From: Leifsonia aquatica H1aii
GTDB lineage: Bacteria > Actinomycetota > Actinomycetes > Actinomycetales > Microbacteriaceae
Direction: 5' to 3'
Length of the DNA: 64,000 nt
NCBI RefSeq assembly: GCF_000633535.1
Contig: NZ_AYMR01000011.1
Coordinates: 186,001 to 250,000 of the forward strand
Part shown: positions 1-8,616 of the stretch, one piece after another
How positions within the stretch are numbered: the stretch's first letter is position 1
Layout: every line of letters starts with the position of its first letter
Position numbers and translations under genes: made by a program
Notes under the pieces: model-generated
What the model was told of the DNA's origin: nothing
Database searches by the model: none
Seen by the model: only the letters and a program-made list of their open reading frames with translations

Positions 1-2372
1 AGGCTGCCTGCGGCGTCGCCGAGGGCCTGCGGGGTGGACGGAGCCGATACGGGCTCGGCGGTCACTCCGGAGGATCCGTCGCCGCCGAAGCCCCCCGTGG
101 TGCCGTTCCCTGCGGACGAGCCGTTGCCCCCGCCGTCGTCCGGAGAGTCCAGCGACGCTCCGGACTGGATCGCCGCCGCCGCCGCGATGGCCTGCGCCTT
201 CCAGGCCGCGGGGATGGGCGCGTAGCCCGGCGGCAGCTGGCCCGCCTCGACGCCCGGGGTCTGGCCGGTCGTCGCCGCGTACCGGATGAACGCCGCGTAG
301 TCGGCACGCGTGGCGGCATCCCCGCGGGCCGGGTTGGTCGCGGCGTAGACGGGCATCGCGAGCGGGTACGCCGCGGCGGCCGACTTCGCGACGGAGCCCG
401 CCGGATCGTACTCGACGACCTGGGACTGCCCGGCGACCGGAGTCATCGCGGTCGCCGCAGCGGTGAGGCTCTGCGTCGTCGGCGTCACGAACTGGCCCGC
501 GGCGTTGCGGAGGGAGGCGGTGACGACCTGGTACTTCGCGGCGGAGCTCGTGTCCGTCAGGCCGAGGACCTTCTGATAGCCGGGCAGGCTGCGCACGCTC
601 TTGCCGTACTTGGGCGGCGTCGCCTGCGGATCCCACGCGCCCAGCACTTGCCCGTCGCCGCGCAGCGTGAGGTACGCCGACTGGTCGAGATCGTTGGTGT
701 ACGGCCGCCACGTCACGAGGTTGATCTCGGCGGCGCCGTTCACGCCCGGCTGGATCACCGGGTCGGCCTTCGGGAAGTCGTCCCGCGGCAGCTCCAGGGC
801 CTCACCGGTCGGGTTGCGCTTCGCGTCGGTCGAGGAGTTCGGGTTGACGCTCATCCCCCAGGGGTCGGCCGCCCCGGCGAGGAACGCCTTCGCGTCGGGG
901 TCGGCGAGCACGTAGCGCCAGAGCTGATAGGCGGCGTCCGAACGTCCCTGCGGGACCAGTAGATCGGCCACGGAGGGCGCGACGATCGCCTGGAACTTCC
1001 AGTCGGGGATGTCGGAGTTCACGTCGAGGAACTCCGGGTCGAGCAGCAGGTTTCGGGGATTCGCTCCGAGGTGCTTCTTGTCGGCGTAGGTCGGCAGAGC
1101 GTCGAGGTACGACGACGTGAGCAGCTTGGCCAGAAGACGCGGGGTGAGCTTGAGGGAGTCGAACGTGAGCCCGGCCTTGTCGGTCTGCTCGGCCGGCGTC
1201 CCGTCGCCCGCCGAGGGCGCACGGTCGATCGCGAACGAGATCGCCAGGCCGCCGACGGCGACCGGAGCGTAGCGGAGCTCGTCCTGTTCGCCGCCGAGCG
1301 CGCGGGAGGTCAGGGCGAGCGGCGCGGAGTCCGCGTTGTTGGCGGCCGCGGCGGCGTCGGACTCGGCACTGTTGCTCATCGTGTAGATCGCGCCGCCTTG
1401 GGAGTTGCACAGTACGGGCTGCCAGGACGAGACGGCCCCGGCGACGAGCTCGCTCCCGCGGAGTTGACGCTCGGCCGCACCCATGTTGCAGGAGATCCCG
1501 AGCGGCTTGAACGTCAACTTGAAGGCGATGTTGTGCTTCCAGGCGTCCCAGCGCAGACCCGACTGCGTGATGTGCGACTCGCCCGAGTCGCCCGTGCCGC
1601 GCGGGATGATCACGAGCCAGCAGGTCTGCGGGGCGGTCGTCGAGCCGCTCTTCACCGGCGTCCCGCAACCGAGGCCGTTGGCCTGGAGCGCCGTCTGCAC
1701 CTCGAAGCGCACCGAGCCCTTGCCGTTCGACGCGGAGCCGGCCCAGGGGACCTCGTTGGACTGTCCGGGGTTGAAGAACTCGTTGACGTTGACGTTGATG
1801 CCGTTCTGCTTCCCGTTCTCGATCGACGTGACCACGGTGCCGTCGACACTCGTGAACGGGATGGAGGTGTAGCCCGGCGCGAACGGGCCCCGGCGCGGGA
1901 TCGAGTACTTCTCGTCCTGCGTCGCGACCGTGTCGTCGGTGACGAAGCCGTCGCGCTGGGCGCCCGGGCTGTTGAAGGCGCCGTACTGACAGGTGGTGCG
2001 GTCGGGGTGGCCCGGGTTGTCCGGGTCCTCGCCCCAGCACTGGGCGATCTGGAGGAAGTTCTCGCCACCGTTCGTGCCGCTCGGCGGGGTGGACTTCTTG
2101 CCGCCGGACCACGACACGGTGATGCCCTGCGAGATCAGGTCGGTGGTCTGCGAGACGGTGACGGCGAGGTCGGGGAAGGGCGCGTCCTTCGCGTCCTTGT
2201 CCTGCTGGGCGGCCGTCGCGGTGACGGCGGTGGCGTCCGCGGCGCGCGCCGAGCCCGCTCCCGCTCCTCCCACTCCGGCGAACACGGCGGTGGCCGCGAT
2301 GCCCACGAGGGCACCGAAGACGAGGGCTCGCGCGATCGTTCCGCGAGGCCGCACGCGACCGCTCGATTCCAT
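1..2372 (-). CDS. Large secreted PstS-like substrate-binding-fold protein (C-terminus off window)
   Basis: At least 790 codons are visible and the frame is still open at the left edge. It starts with ATG behind GGGAGAG. Residues 1-45 form a Sec signal (basic start, hydrophobic stretch ending near AGAGSARA). A unique N-terminal part with CxxxxxC-type cysteines follows, then a periplasmic-binding-protein-like part (motifs LLLDPEFLDVNSDIPDW, YPLAMPVYAATNP) resembling the phosphate-binding PstS fold. The last visible 70 residues are Gly/Ser/Thr-rich, like the linker of the neighbouring PstS, so a C-terminal membrane anchor beyond the edge is likely (inference). It lies downstream of pstS on the same strand but has its own PHO-box-like promoter. 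It could be an accessory phosphate binder or a surface protein that reuses the fold; the substrate is unknown. Confidence 0.7.
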   Translation of the reverse strand, partial: MESSGRVRPRGTIARALVFGALVGIAATAVFAGVGGAGAGSARAADATAVTATAAQQDKDAKDAPFPDLAVTVSQTTDLISQGITVSWSGGKKSTPPSGTNGGENFLQIAQCWGEDPDNPGHPDRTTCQYGAFNSPGAQRDGFVTDDTVATQDEKYSIPRRGPFAPGYTSIPFTSVDGTVVTSIENGKQNGINVNVNEFFNPGQSNEVPWAGSASNGKGSVRFEVQTALQANGLGCGTPVKSGSTTAPQTCWLVIIPRGTGDSGESHITQSGLRWDAWKHNIAFKLTFKPLGISCNMGAAERQLRGSELVAGAVSSWQPVLCNSQGGAIYTMSNSAESDAAAAANNADSAPLALTSRALGGEQDELRYAPVAVGGLAISFAIDRAPSAGDGTPAEQTDKAGLTFDSLKLTPRLLAKLLTSSYLDALPTYADKKHLGANPRNLLLDPEFLDVNSDIPDWKFQAIVAPSVADLLVPQGRSDAAYQLWRYVLADPDAKAFLAGAADPWGMSVNPNSSTDAKRNPTGEALELPRDDFPKADPVIQPGVNGAAEINLVTWRPYTNDLDQSAYLTLRGDGQVLGAWDPQATPPKYGKSVRSLPGYQKVLGLTDTSSAAKYQVVTASLRNAAGQFVTPTTQSLTAAATAMTPVAGQSQVVEYDPAGSVAKSAAAAYPLAMPVYAATNPARGDAATRADYAAFIRYAATTGQTPGVEAGQLPPGYAPIPAAWKAQAIAAAAAIQSGASLDSPDDGGGNGSSAGNGTTGGFGGDGSSGVTAEPVSAPSTPQALGDAAGS

Positions 2373-2430
2373 GTCTCTCCCGGGGTTTCTGCGGCCGAAC
2401 CTGCCTCGGCCGGGCGCCAAGCTATGGGCG

Positions 2431-2463
2431 GTTCGTGACATCCCGATGAACGATCCGGGAACG
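2431..2463 (-). promoter_or_regulatory. PHO-box-like operator, three 11-bp repeats
   Basis: Read on the minus strand there are three consecutive 11-bp units, GTTCCCGGATC, GTTCATCGGGA and TGTCACGAACC. The middle one fits the actinobacterial PhoP half-site GTTCAYYYRGG well and the outer two partly. The block ends 58 nt upstream of the large PstS-like gene, with a possible -10 (CATAGCTT) just after it. PhoP control is inferred from known Streptomyces PHO boxes. Confidence 0.5.
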
Positions 2464-2544
2464 GGCTGACGACGGGAGCTTGTCCAGCGGAGACCGCACC
2501 GGGACACGCCGCGGGCACGCCGGGAAGCCCGCCGAGACGCGAGT

Positions 2545-2578
2545 AGTCGCGGGTGTCCGGGAGCGGACACCCGCGACT
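2545..2578 (-). terminator. Strong hairpin after pstS
   Basis: A perfect 15-bp stem (AGTCGCGGGTGTCCG) closes on a 4-nt loop, 44 nt beyond the pstS stop. There is no T-run. It separates pstCAS from the downstream PstS-like gene, which agrees with that gene having its own promoter. Confidence 0.75.
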
Positions 2579-2621
2579 GCTCACCGCTCGACGGGCGGGG
2601 GTGCGGGAGGGCGGGTCGGGG

Positions 2622-4268
2622 TCAGTGCGACGAGCCTCGCGAGCGGCGCAGGCGGCCGAGGAGCAGGGGCGGGAGGACGATCGCGAGCACCAGCAGCCCC
2701 GCGGCGATCAGCATGACCGTCTGCTGGCCTCCCCAGCCGTCGTCGGCGAGTGCGAACGGCGTGGCCCTCGCGGCGTTCGCGCTGGTGAGCTCCGTGTCGC
2801 CCGTCGTCCCGGTCGAGCCGTCGGTCGCCGCCCCGCCGTCACCGGTGCCGCCGGCCGCAGGCGCACCGCCCCCGGTGGCAGCGCCGCCGCCGGCCTCGGC
2901 CGACGTGCCGCCCTTGCCGCCGCCGGTCGTCGCCGTGGGCGTGTTGCGTGCGCCGGCCGTACCGGTGGTGCACTGGTCCGGTCCCTGCTTGTCGCAGGGG
3001 GCGGGCTGCGGCGCACTGGCGGCCAGCTGGTTGTTCGAGGGCGAGTCCCCTGGCTTGAACGTGGGGTTGTTGCACTTGTTGAGGTCGACGCCGCTCACGT
3101 CGGCGCCGGGGATGCGTTTGATCTGCGCGAATCCCGCCTGCACGAGGTTCATCGGCAGCGGCGAGTACCCGAGCGTCGCGGCCTGCTGCTGGCCCTCGCA
3201 GAGCATGTAGTTGGAGAACGCTCCGAGGGTCTTGCCTTTGGCCGTGGTGAAGATGCCCGCGACCTGGGTCGGCACGATCATGTACGAGTAGCTCGACAAC
3301 GGATAGGTGCGCGGGTCGGCACTGTTGTAGACGCCGTCCAGGATCTGGGTGAGGTAGTCGGGCGACGACGCGTTGTCGTTGATCGCGGCCTTCATCAGGG
3401 CGACGGCGACGGACGGGGCGGTCGGCTCGATGTAGTAGCCGGCGGAGTTCAACACCTTGGCGACCGGGAAGCCCGACTTGAGCGCGTAGGAGTACTCGAC
3501 GTAGGTGATGGCGCCCTCGCCGTACGACTGGCTGACGTAGCCGGCGACGCCGAGCGAGCCGCTCTGCGCCTTGAAGTTGCCGTACGACGGGTACTGCGAC
3601 GTGAGACCGCACGGGGTCGGCCGGCCGACCTTTCCGCAGAACGCGTTCCAGAGCGCGGAGTGCTGCTTCGACATCCACAGGGTGAACTGCGCCGTGGAGC
3701 CGGAGCCGTCGGAACGGACCACGGGCACGATCGCCTTGTCGGGCATCGCGAGCCCGGGGTTGTCCTTCGCGATCTGCGGGTCGTTCCAGTTCGTGATGAC
3801 ACCGGTGAAGATCTTCGAGACCGTGTCGCCGCTCAACCGCAGGTTGGTGACCCGCTTGCCGCCGATCTTCAGGTTGTACATGAACGACGTGCCACCGGCG
3901 ACGATGGGCATGTAGGCGAAGCCGGACACGGGCTTCTCGGGCGATGAGCCGTCTTCGGGCGACGACTGGAACGGGATCTCACTGACCGCGAAGTCGACCG
4001 TCTGCGCGATGAAGTCGCGACGGCCGGCGGAGGATCCGGTGCCGGAGTAGTTGACCGTCATGCTGTAGTTCGTGGCGACGTTGCGGCGCCACTGGTCGAG
4101 CGCGTTCTGCGACCAGGTGGAGCCGGTGCCGGTGATCGGCGCCCAGTTCTCACCGGCCGCCTGGGCCGACTGCGCCGTCTGCGGGGCGAGCGGCGCGGCG
4201 AGGGCGAGCACGGCGGCGGCCGCGGCCAGCGCGAACTGCGCGATGCGGCGGGAGGGTCGGGGCGTCAC
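2622..4268 (-). CDS. pstS: Phosphate ABC transporter substrate-binding protein PstS, membrane-anchored form
   Basis: PstS captures phosphate outside the membrane and delivers it to the PstC/PstA permease. The 548 residues are much longer than a usual PstS of about 370. Residues 1-38 are a Sec signal with no lipobox cysteine. The phosphate-binding core begins at ITGTGSTWSQNALDQW and includes SGTGSSAGRRDF, VVRSDGSGSTAQF and GAITYVEYSYA. After about residue 405 comes a Gly/Thr/Ala-rich linker, then a single membrane helix near 515-540 followed by RLRRSRGSSH. It is therefore probably held by a C-terminal helix rather than a lipid. The GTG start overlaps the pstA stop by 4 bp (GTGA), so translation is likely coupled. 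Confidence 0.93.
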   Translation of the reverse strand: MTPRPSRRIAQFALAAAAAVLALAAPLAPQTAQSAQAAGENWAPITGTGSTWSQNALDQWRRNVATNYSMTVNYSGTGSSAGRRDFIAQTVDFAVSEIPFQSSPEDGSSPEKPVSGFAYMPIVAGGTSFMYNLKIGGKRVTNLRLSGDTVSKIFTGVITNWNDPQIAKDNPGLAMPDKAIVPVVRSDGSGSTAQFTLWMSKQHSALWNAFCGKVGRPTPCGLTSQYPSYGNFKAQSGSLGVAGYVSQSYGEGAITYVEYSYALKSGFPVAKVLNSAGYYIEPTAPSVAVALMKAAINDNASSPDYLTQILDGVYNSADPRTYPLSSYSYMIVPTQVAGIFTTAKGKTLGAFSNYMLCEGQQQAATLGYSPLPMNLVQAGFAQIKRIPGADVSGVDLNKCNNPTFKPGDSPSNNQLAASAPQPAPCDKQGPDQCTTGTAGARNTPTATTGGGKGGTSAEAGGGAATGGGAPAAGGTGDGGAATDGSTGTTGDTELTSANAARATPFALADDGWGGQQTVMLIAAGLLVLAIVLPPLLLGRLRRSRGSSH

Positions 4269-5578
4269 GGCGTGGGGTCCTTCTGTTCGGGTGCGGCGGA
4301 GTCGGAGGGCTCGGTGGACGGGCGGGAGCGGGTCTCGATGCGCATCAGATCGCGCCGGCTCCCGTCGGCGGTGCGCCGACGGCCTCCCGCCGACTGCTGC
4401 CCGGGAGCCTTGCCGCCCAGCACGCGCGCAGCGAAGAAGAGCGCGAGCACCAGCAGGATCAGCACGACGGCCGTGCCGAAGCCACGGGCGATCATGTTCG
4501 GCTCCGGGCTCTTGACGAAGTCGAAGACCTGGAGGGGCAGGGAGATCATCGGCCCACTGAACGGGTTGACGTTCATCACGGCCGTCACCCCACTGGTGAG
4601 GAGCACCGGCGAGGTCTCGCCGATGCCGCGGGCGGTGCCGAGGATCACCGCGGTCACGAGCCCCGAACGCGCGGTGGGCAGCACGACGTGCCAGACCGTG
4701 CGCCAGCGGGTCGAGCCGAGCGCGTACGACGCTTCGCGCAGGTTGCCGGCGACGAGGCGCAGCACGACATCGGAGGCGCGGATCACGATGGGGAGCATCA
4801 TCACCGTGATCGCCAGCGACGCGGCGAAGCCGGACCGCTGGTGGGTGATGAACGTGATGATGGCCGAATAGACGAACAGGCCGGCGACGATCGACGGGAG
4901 CGCGGTCATCGCGTCGGCGATCGTGCGGACGAATCGGGCGAACCGGCCGCCGATCTCGTTGAGGAAGACGGCGGTCGCCACGCCGAGCGGGACGGTGATG
5001 GCGAGCGCGATGGTGATCTGGATGAGGGTTCCCACGATGGCGTGGAGCACCCCGCCCTTGGTGAGCGGGTCGAGCGGCCCGGCGAACTCCATCGTCTGGC
5101 CGAAGAAGTTCAGATGGGAGACCGCGGAGGCCCCCCGCGCGAACGCGAAGACGAAGACGAAGACCAGGGAGGCGAAGAGCAGCAGGCCCGAGCTCACGAA
5201 GAGCACGGTCATCACGCGGTCGGCGACCGTCTGCCGGTTGGAGCGCAGCGAGACCAGCAGGGCGTAGATGCCGATGAAGGAGAGGAAGGCGACGATGGTC
5301 CAGCCGACCTCGCCGGTGAGCGGCGCGAACCAGCCGAAGAGCAGCAGCGCCAGCGCCATGCCTGCGACCAGCGCACCCCAGAGGTTGAACCGGTCCTCCG
5401 ACGTCGTCTGACTGAGGTCCCGGCGCGGGCCGATCTCGCCGCGATCCTCGGGAGGGAGCACGGTGTGGGCGTGCGCGGAGCCGGCCGCGGGCGGGTCGGG
5501 CAGTTCGGCGGGCGCGGCGACGACCGTGATGTCGTCCACCAGCAGGGTGGGCGCGTTCCAGTTCTCGGTGGTGGTCAT
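4265..5578 (-). CDS. pstA: Phosphate ABC transporter permease PstA
   Basis: PstA is one of the two membrane permeases of the high-affinity phosphate importer. The 437 residues carry about six membrane helices. The EAA-type loop reads EASYALGSTRWRTVWHVVLP, and the family signature ARGIGETSPVLLTSG follows. A hydrophilic N-terminal extension of about 75 residues and a basic C-terminal tail of about 50 residues make it longer than a typical PstA of roughly 300. It lies 13 nt after pstC and overlaps pstS. No pstB ATPase or phoU is present in the window; they may lie beyond the left edge or elsewhere. Confidence 0.95.
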   Translation of the reverse strand: MTTTENWNAPTLLVDDITVVAAPAELPDPPAAGSAHAHTVLPPEDRGEIGPRRDLSQTTSEDRFNLWGALVAGMALALLLFGWFAPLTGEVGWTIVAFLSFIGIYALLVSLRSNRQTVADRVMTVLFVSSGLLLFASLVFVFVFAFARGASAVSHLNFFGQTMEFAGPLDPLTKGGVLHAIVGTLIQITIALAITVPLGVATAVFLNEIGGRFARFVRTIADAMTALPSIVAGLFVYSAIITFITHQRSGFAASLAITVMMLPIVIRASDVVLRLVAGNLREASYALGSTRWRTVWHVVLPTARSGLVTAVILGTARGIGETSPVLLTSGVTAVMNVNPFSGPMISLPLQVFDFVKSPEPNMIARGFGTAVVLILLVLALFFAARVLGGKAPGQQSAGGRRRTADGSRRDLMRIETRSRPSTEPSDSAAPEQKDPTP

Positions 5579-5591
5579 GTGGTTCCGGCCG

Positions 5592-6605
5592 TCAGTTGGT
5601 CTGGGCGCCCGAGCGCGAGCGGGCGACGATGGAGGAGGCGGTGAAGTTGACGACGAGGGTCATCAGGAAGAGCACGAGGCCGGCGGCCATGAGCGCGGAG
5701 AGGCCGAAGGTGCTCGCTTCGCCGTATCGGTTGGCGATGAGGGCCGAGACCGAGTTGGACCCGGTCTTGAGCACCTGCAGGTTGATGGTGAAGACCGGCG
5801 AGATGATCAGATAGACGGCGATCGTCTCACCGAGCGCCCGGCCCAGGCCGAGCATGGTGCCGCCGATGATGCCGCCACGCCCGAACGGCAGCACGACGGA
5901 GCGGATCATCCCCCAGCGCGTCGACCCCAGGGCATAGGCGCCTTCGCGCTCGCCCGCCGGAGCCTGCGAGAACGCCTCCCGCATCACCGAGGTCTGCGTC
6001 GGCACGACCATGAGGGCGACCACCAGGCCGGCGATGAAGGCCGAGGAGGTGAAGGCGCTCGCCTCGGTCAGCTGGTGCCCGCTGCCGTCGGTCACCGCGA
6101 AGAACGGGATCCAGCCGAAGTGGGCCGAGATCCAGCGCGCGACGGGGATGATGTTCTCCTGCAGGAAGAAGAGCCCGAACAGGCCGTACACCACGCTGGG
6201 GACGGCGGCCATCAGGTCGACGAGGCTGATCAGGGCCGTCTTCACGCGCGGCGGCACGATCTCGGAGATGAGCAGCGAGGTGCCGAGCGCGAGCGGCACC
6301 GAGACGCACATCGCGATGATCGCGATGGTGACCGTGCCGCTCAGCACGGCGGCGATCCCGAACTTCTGCGTCTCGGGCGACCACTGCTGCTCGGTGAGGA
6401 ACGAGAAGCCGGTGACGCTGAGGGCGTCGCCGGCCCGCGCGGCGAGGAAGAAGCCGACGGCGAGCATGATGCCGACCGTCGTCGCTCCCGCCGCGTAGCT
6501 GACGGTGCGGAAGACCGAGTCCGAGCGCGACGGGCGCGCGGCCAGGGAGCGGGGTCGCTGGCGCGTGTCCGGCTCGGACGGGACGGTCATGGTGTGCTGT
6601 GACAT
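5592..6605 (-). CDS. pstC: Phosphate ABC transporter permease PstC
   Basis: PstC pairs with PstA to form the phosphate channel. The 337 residues have a cytoplasmic N-terminus and six predicted helices. The permease loop EGAYALGSTRWGMIRSVVLP and the signature GRALGETIAVYLI are diagnostic. I chose the ATG giving MSQHTMTVPSEPD because the upstream in-frame extension is low-complexity Arg/Pro shadow sequence and because the PHO box lies 44 nt upstream of this start. It is the first gene of the block, giving the order C-A-S rather than the textbook S-C-A-B. Confidence 0.95.
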   Translation of the reverse strand: MSQHTMTVPSEPDTRQRPRSLAARPSRSDSVFRTVSYAAGATTVGIMLAVGFFLAARAGDALSVTGFSFLTEQQWSPETQKFGIAAVLSGTVTIAIIAMCVSVPLALGTSLLISEIVPPRVKTALISLVDLMAAVPSVVYGLFGLFFLQENIIPVARWISAHFGWIPFFAVTDGSGHQLTEASAFTSSAFIAGLVVALMVVPTQTSVMREAFSQAPAGEREGAYALGSTRWGMIRSVVLPFGRGGIIGGTMLGLGRALGETIAVYLIISPVFTINLQVLKTGSNSVSALIANRYGEASTFGLSALMAAGLVLFLMTLVVNFTASSIVARSRSGAQTN

Positions 6606-6649
6606 TCGGGTTCCTCGAGTGGGCGTGGGCCTCGGCACAGCGTGCTCAG

Positions 6650-6682
6650 AGCGGGTGAACGCCGGGAGACGGGGGGATGAAG
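6650..6682 (-). promoter_or_regulatory. PHO-box-like operator upstream of pstC
   Basis: On the minus strand three contiguous 11-bp units read CTTCATCCCCC, CGTCTCCCGGC and GTTCACCCGCT. The last matches the PhoP half-site GTTCAYYYRGG at nearly every position and the other two at about 8 of 11. Position and target gene fit phosphate-starvation control by PhoP; that is inferred from other actinobacteria. Confidence 0.55.
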
Positions 6683-6708
6683 GGGCTGCAACCGTGCGCG
6701 GATGGGGG

Positions 6709-8616
6709 TCATGGCGCGGGAGGATGAGTCGGCGACGGGGTCGTGGTGGGCGTGGGCGTCGGGGTCGGAGTGGGCGGTGCCGGAAGGCGGCTGACCACGA
6801 CGGTGACGGTGTCGCCGAGGGCGACGACCGTCCCGGCCCCCGGCTCGCTGCCCAGCACTGTGCGGTCGGGGACGGTGGAGTCCACGACCGTGCGCTCGAC
6901 GACGGCGAACCCGGCGGCGGAGAGCGTCGCGCCCGCGGACACCATGGTCTGACCCCGCAGGTCGGGCACGGCGTTGCGGCCGGAGGCGACGACGAGCGCG
7001 ACGACGGCGCCGTGCTGCACCGCTGCTCCCGCAGCCGGTTGCGTCTCCAGCACCGTCCCGGCGGGCGCGGTCCCGTCGCGGGTGACGACCGCACCGCCGG
7101 CCAGGCCTGCGGCGGCCAGCCGGGCGAGCGCGTCGGCCCGTGGGAGGCCGGTGAGCTCGGGCACGGAGATGGGCTGCGGCGCGGCCACCAGCGGGGCGGT
7201 GCTGACCGTCGGCGTCGGCGTCACGACCGGCGACGACGGCGGTGCGCTCGCTACAGCCGCCAACGGCGGCACGGTCGGCGCGGCGTTCGCCGCCACCAGC
7301 CAGATGGTGGCGGCCACGGCCACGGCGCCGGCGGTGACGGCGAGAGCCGTGCGCCCCGGGCGAGCCGACGACGACGCCGGAGCGGCAGCCGGGACGGTCG
7401 CGGCGGATGAGACCGCGGTGGACCCGGGCCCAGCAATGGATCCGGACGCCGCGGTCGGCGACGCCGCACCCACGGCTGGGCGGGGAACGGCCGGCGAGGG
7501 CTGCGGCGAAAGCCGCCCCTGCGAGGTGGTGTACGTGGCGGCCCGCGCCCCCGTCACCCGACGGCCGCGGGGGAGGACGGCTGTCGCCGCCTCCCGATCC
7601 ACGGGCACACCCCCCGGCCCGACGAAGGTCGACGGGCCGGGCGCGGGAGTGAGCGTGGATGCCGGGCCGGGCGCGGTCAGGACGGCCGTCACCCCGTCCC
7701 GCGTGCTCATCCCTGCCTGCGCCGCCGCACCGAGAGCGGGCGGCGCGGCGGCGCCGAGCACCTCACGCACAGCGGCCGCCATGGCGACCGCACTGACGTG
7801 CCGGGCAGACGGCTGCTTCATCAGGCCGCGCACGACGATCTCGTCGATGGCCGGCGGGATGCGGGAGTCGAGGGCAGACGGCACCGGCGGGGGCGCCGAC
7901 ACGTGCGCCGACATCGTCTGCTCGGTGGTCGCGCGTGGGAAGGGCGGACGGCCGGTCAGCGCGAAGTGCAGCAGCCCCGCCACCTGGTAGAGATCTCCCC
8001 GCTCGTCGACAGCGCCACCGAGCGCCTGCTCGGGCGAGAGGTAGTTGACGCTGCCGATCACCCCACCGTGCCCGGCGCTCCCGCTCCCACTCCCACTCCC
8101 GGAGCGCAAGACATCGCCGCCGGTCGCCGGGAGCCCTGGAGCATCCGCGAGCCCGAAGTCGAGCAGGCAGACCCCGCCGTCGTCGGCGACCATGACGTTG
8201 CCGGGGGCGATGTCGCGGTGCACCAGTCCGGCTGCGTGCACGGCGGCGACTGCGTCGAGCAGTCGTGCGCCGAGGGCGAGCGCGGCGACCGGCGCCAACG
8301 GCCCGTCGGACTCGACGAGCCGGGCGAGCGTGCGTCCGGCGGCGCAGGAGGTCGCGATCCACGCGCGCGGCTCGCCGCCCTCCTGATCCACGCCGTGTCC
8401 CAGGACCGCGGGCACCGCCGGGTGGTCGACCCGGGCGGCGGAGGCCGCCTCGGCGAAGAACGCCTCCCGCTGTGCCGGCGTGCCCGAGAGCCGCGGGTGC
8501 AGGACCTTGACGGCGACCGTCGCTCCCGTCACCGTGTCTCGCGCACGGTACACGGAGGCGGTCGCGCCGCTGCCGAGCAGGCCGTCGAGTTCGAATCGGC
8601 CGGCGAAGGCGTTCAT
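6709..8616 (-). CDS. PASTA-domain serine/threonine protein kinase
   Basis: A PknB-type receptor kinase that phosphorylates cell-wall and division proteins in response to muropeptide-like signals (family knowledge). Of 635 residues, 1-290 are the kinase: glycine loop GSGATASVY, lysine 37 in VAVKV, HRDIAPGN at 133-140, DFG at 153-155 and SPEQA at 194-198. The activation loop carries a (Gly-Ser)4 run at 173-180. A Pro/Ala/Ser linker follows, then one membrane helix at 423-445 and two extracellular PASTA repeats at about 484-545 and 548-610, ending in a (Pro-Thr) tail. The ATG giving MNAFAGRFELDG fits the kinase start and overlaps the transglycosylase stop by 4 bp. Confidence 0.92.
   Translation of the reverse strand: MNAFAGRFELDGLLGSGATASVYRARDTVTGATVAVKVLHPRLSGTPAQREAFFAEAASAARVDHPAVPAVLGHGVDQEGGEPRAWIATSCAAGRTLARLVESDGPLAPVAALALGARLLDAVAAVHAAGLVHRDIAPGNVMVADDGGVCLLDFGLADAPGLPATGGDVLRSGSGSGSGSAGHGGVIGSVNYLSPEQALGGAVDERGDLYQVAGLLHFALTGRPPFPRATTEQTMSAHVSAPPPVPSALDSRIPPAIDEIVVRGLMKQPSARHVSAVAMAAAVREVLGAAAPPALGAAAQAGMSTRDGVTAVLTAPGPASTLTPAPGPSTFVGPGGVPVDREAATAVLPRGRRVTGARAATYTTSQGRLSPQPSPAVPRPAVGAASPTAASGSIAGPGSTAVSSAATVPAAAPASSSARPGRTALAVTAGAVAVAATIWLVAANAAPTVPPLAAVASAPPSSPVVTPTPTVSTAPLVAAPQPISVPELTGLPRADALARLAAAGLAGGAVVTRDGTAPAGTVLETQPAAGAAVQHGAVVALVVASGRNAVPDLRGQTMVSAGATLSAAGFAVVERTVVDSTVPDRTVLGSEPGAGTVVALGDTVTVVVSRLPAPPTPTPTPTPTTTPSPTHPPAP
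8077..8100 (-). repeat. Hexanucleotide tandem repeat in kinase activation loop
   Basis: Four in-frame copies of GGGAGY on the minus strand encode alternating Gly-Ser between the DFG and SPEQA motifs of the kinase. Slippage would add or remove two residues without a frameshift. Confidence 0.85.

Noticed and set aside
4688-6602. Open plus-strand frames opposite pstA and pstC
   Set aside because: Asp/Arg/Gly-rich shadows of the permease genes without start signals or motifs.
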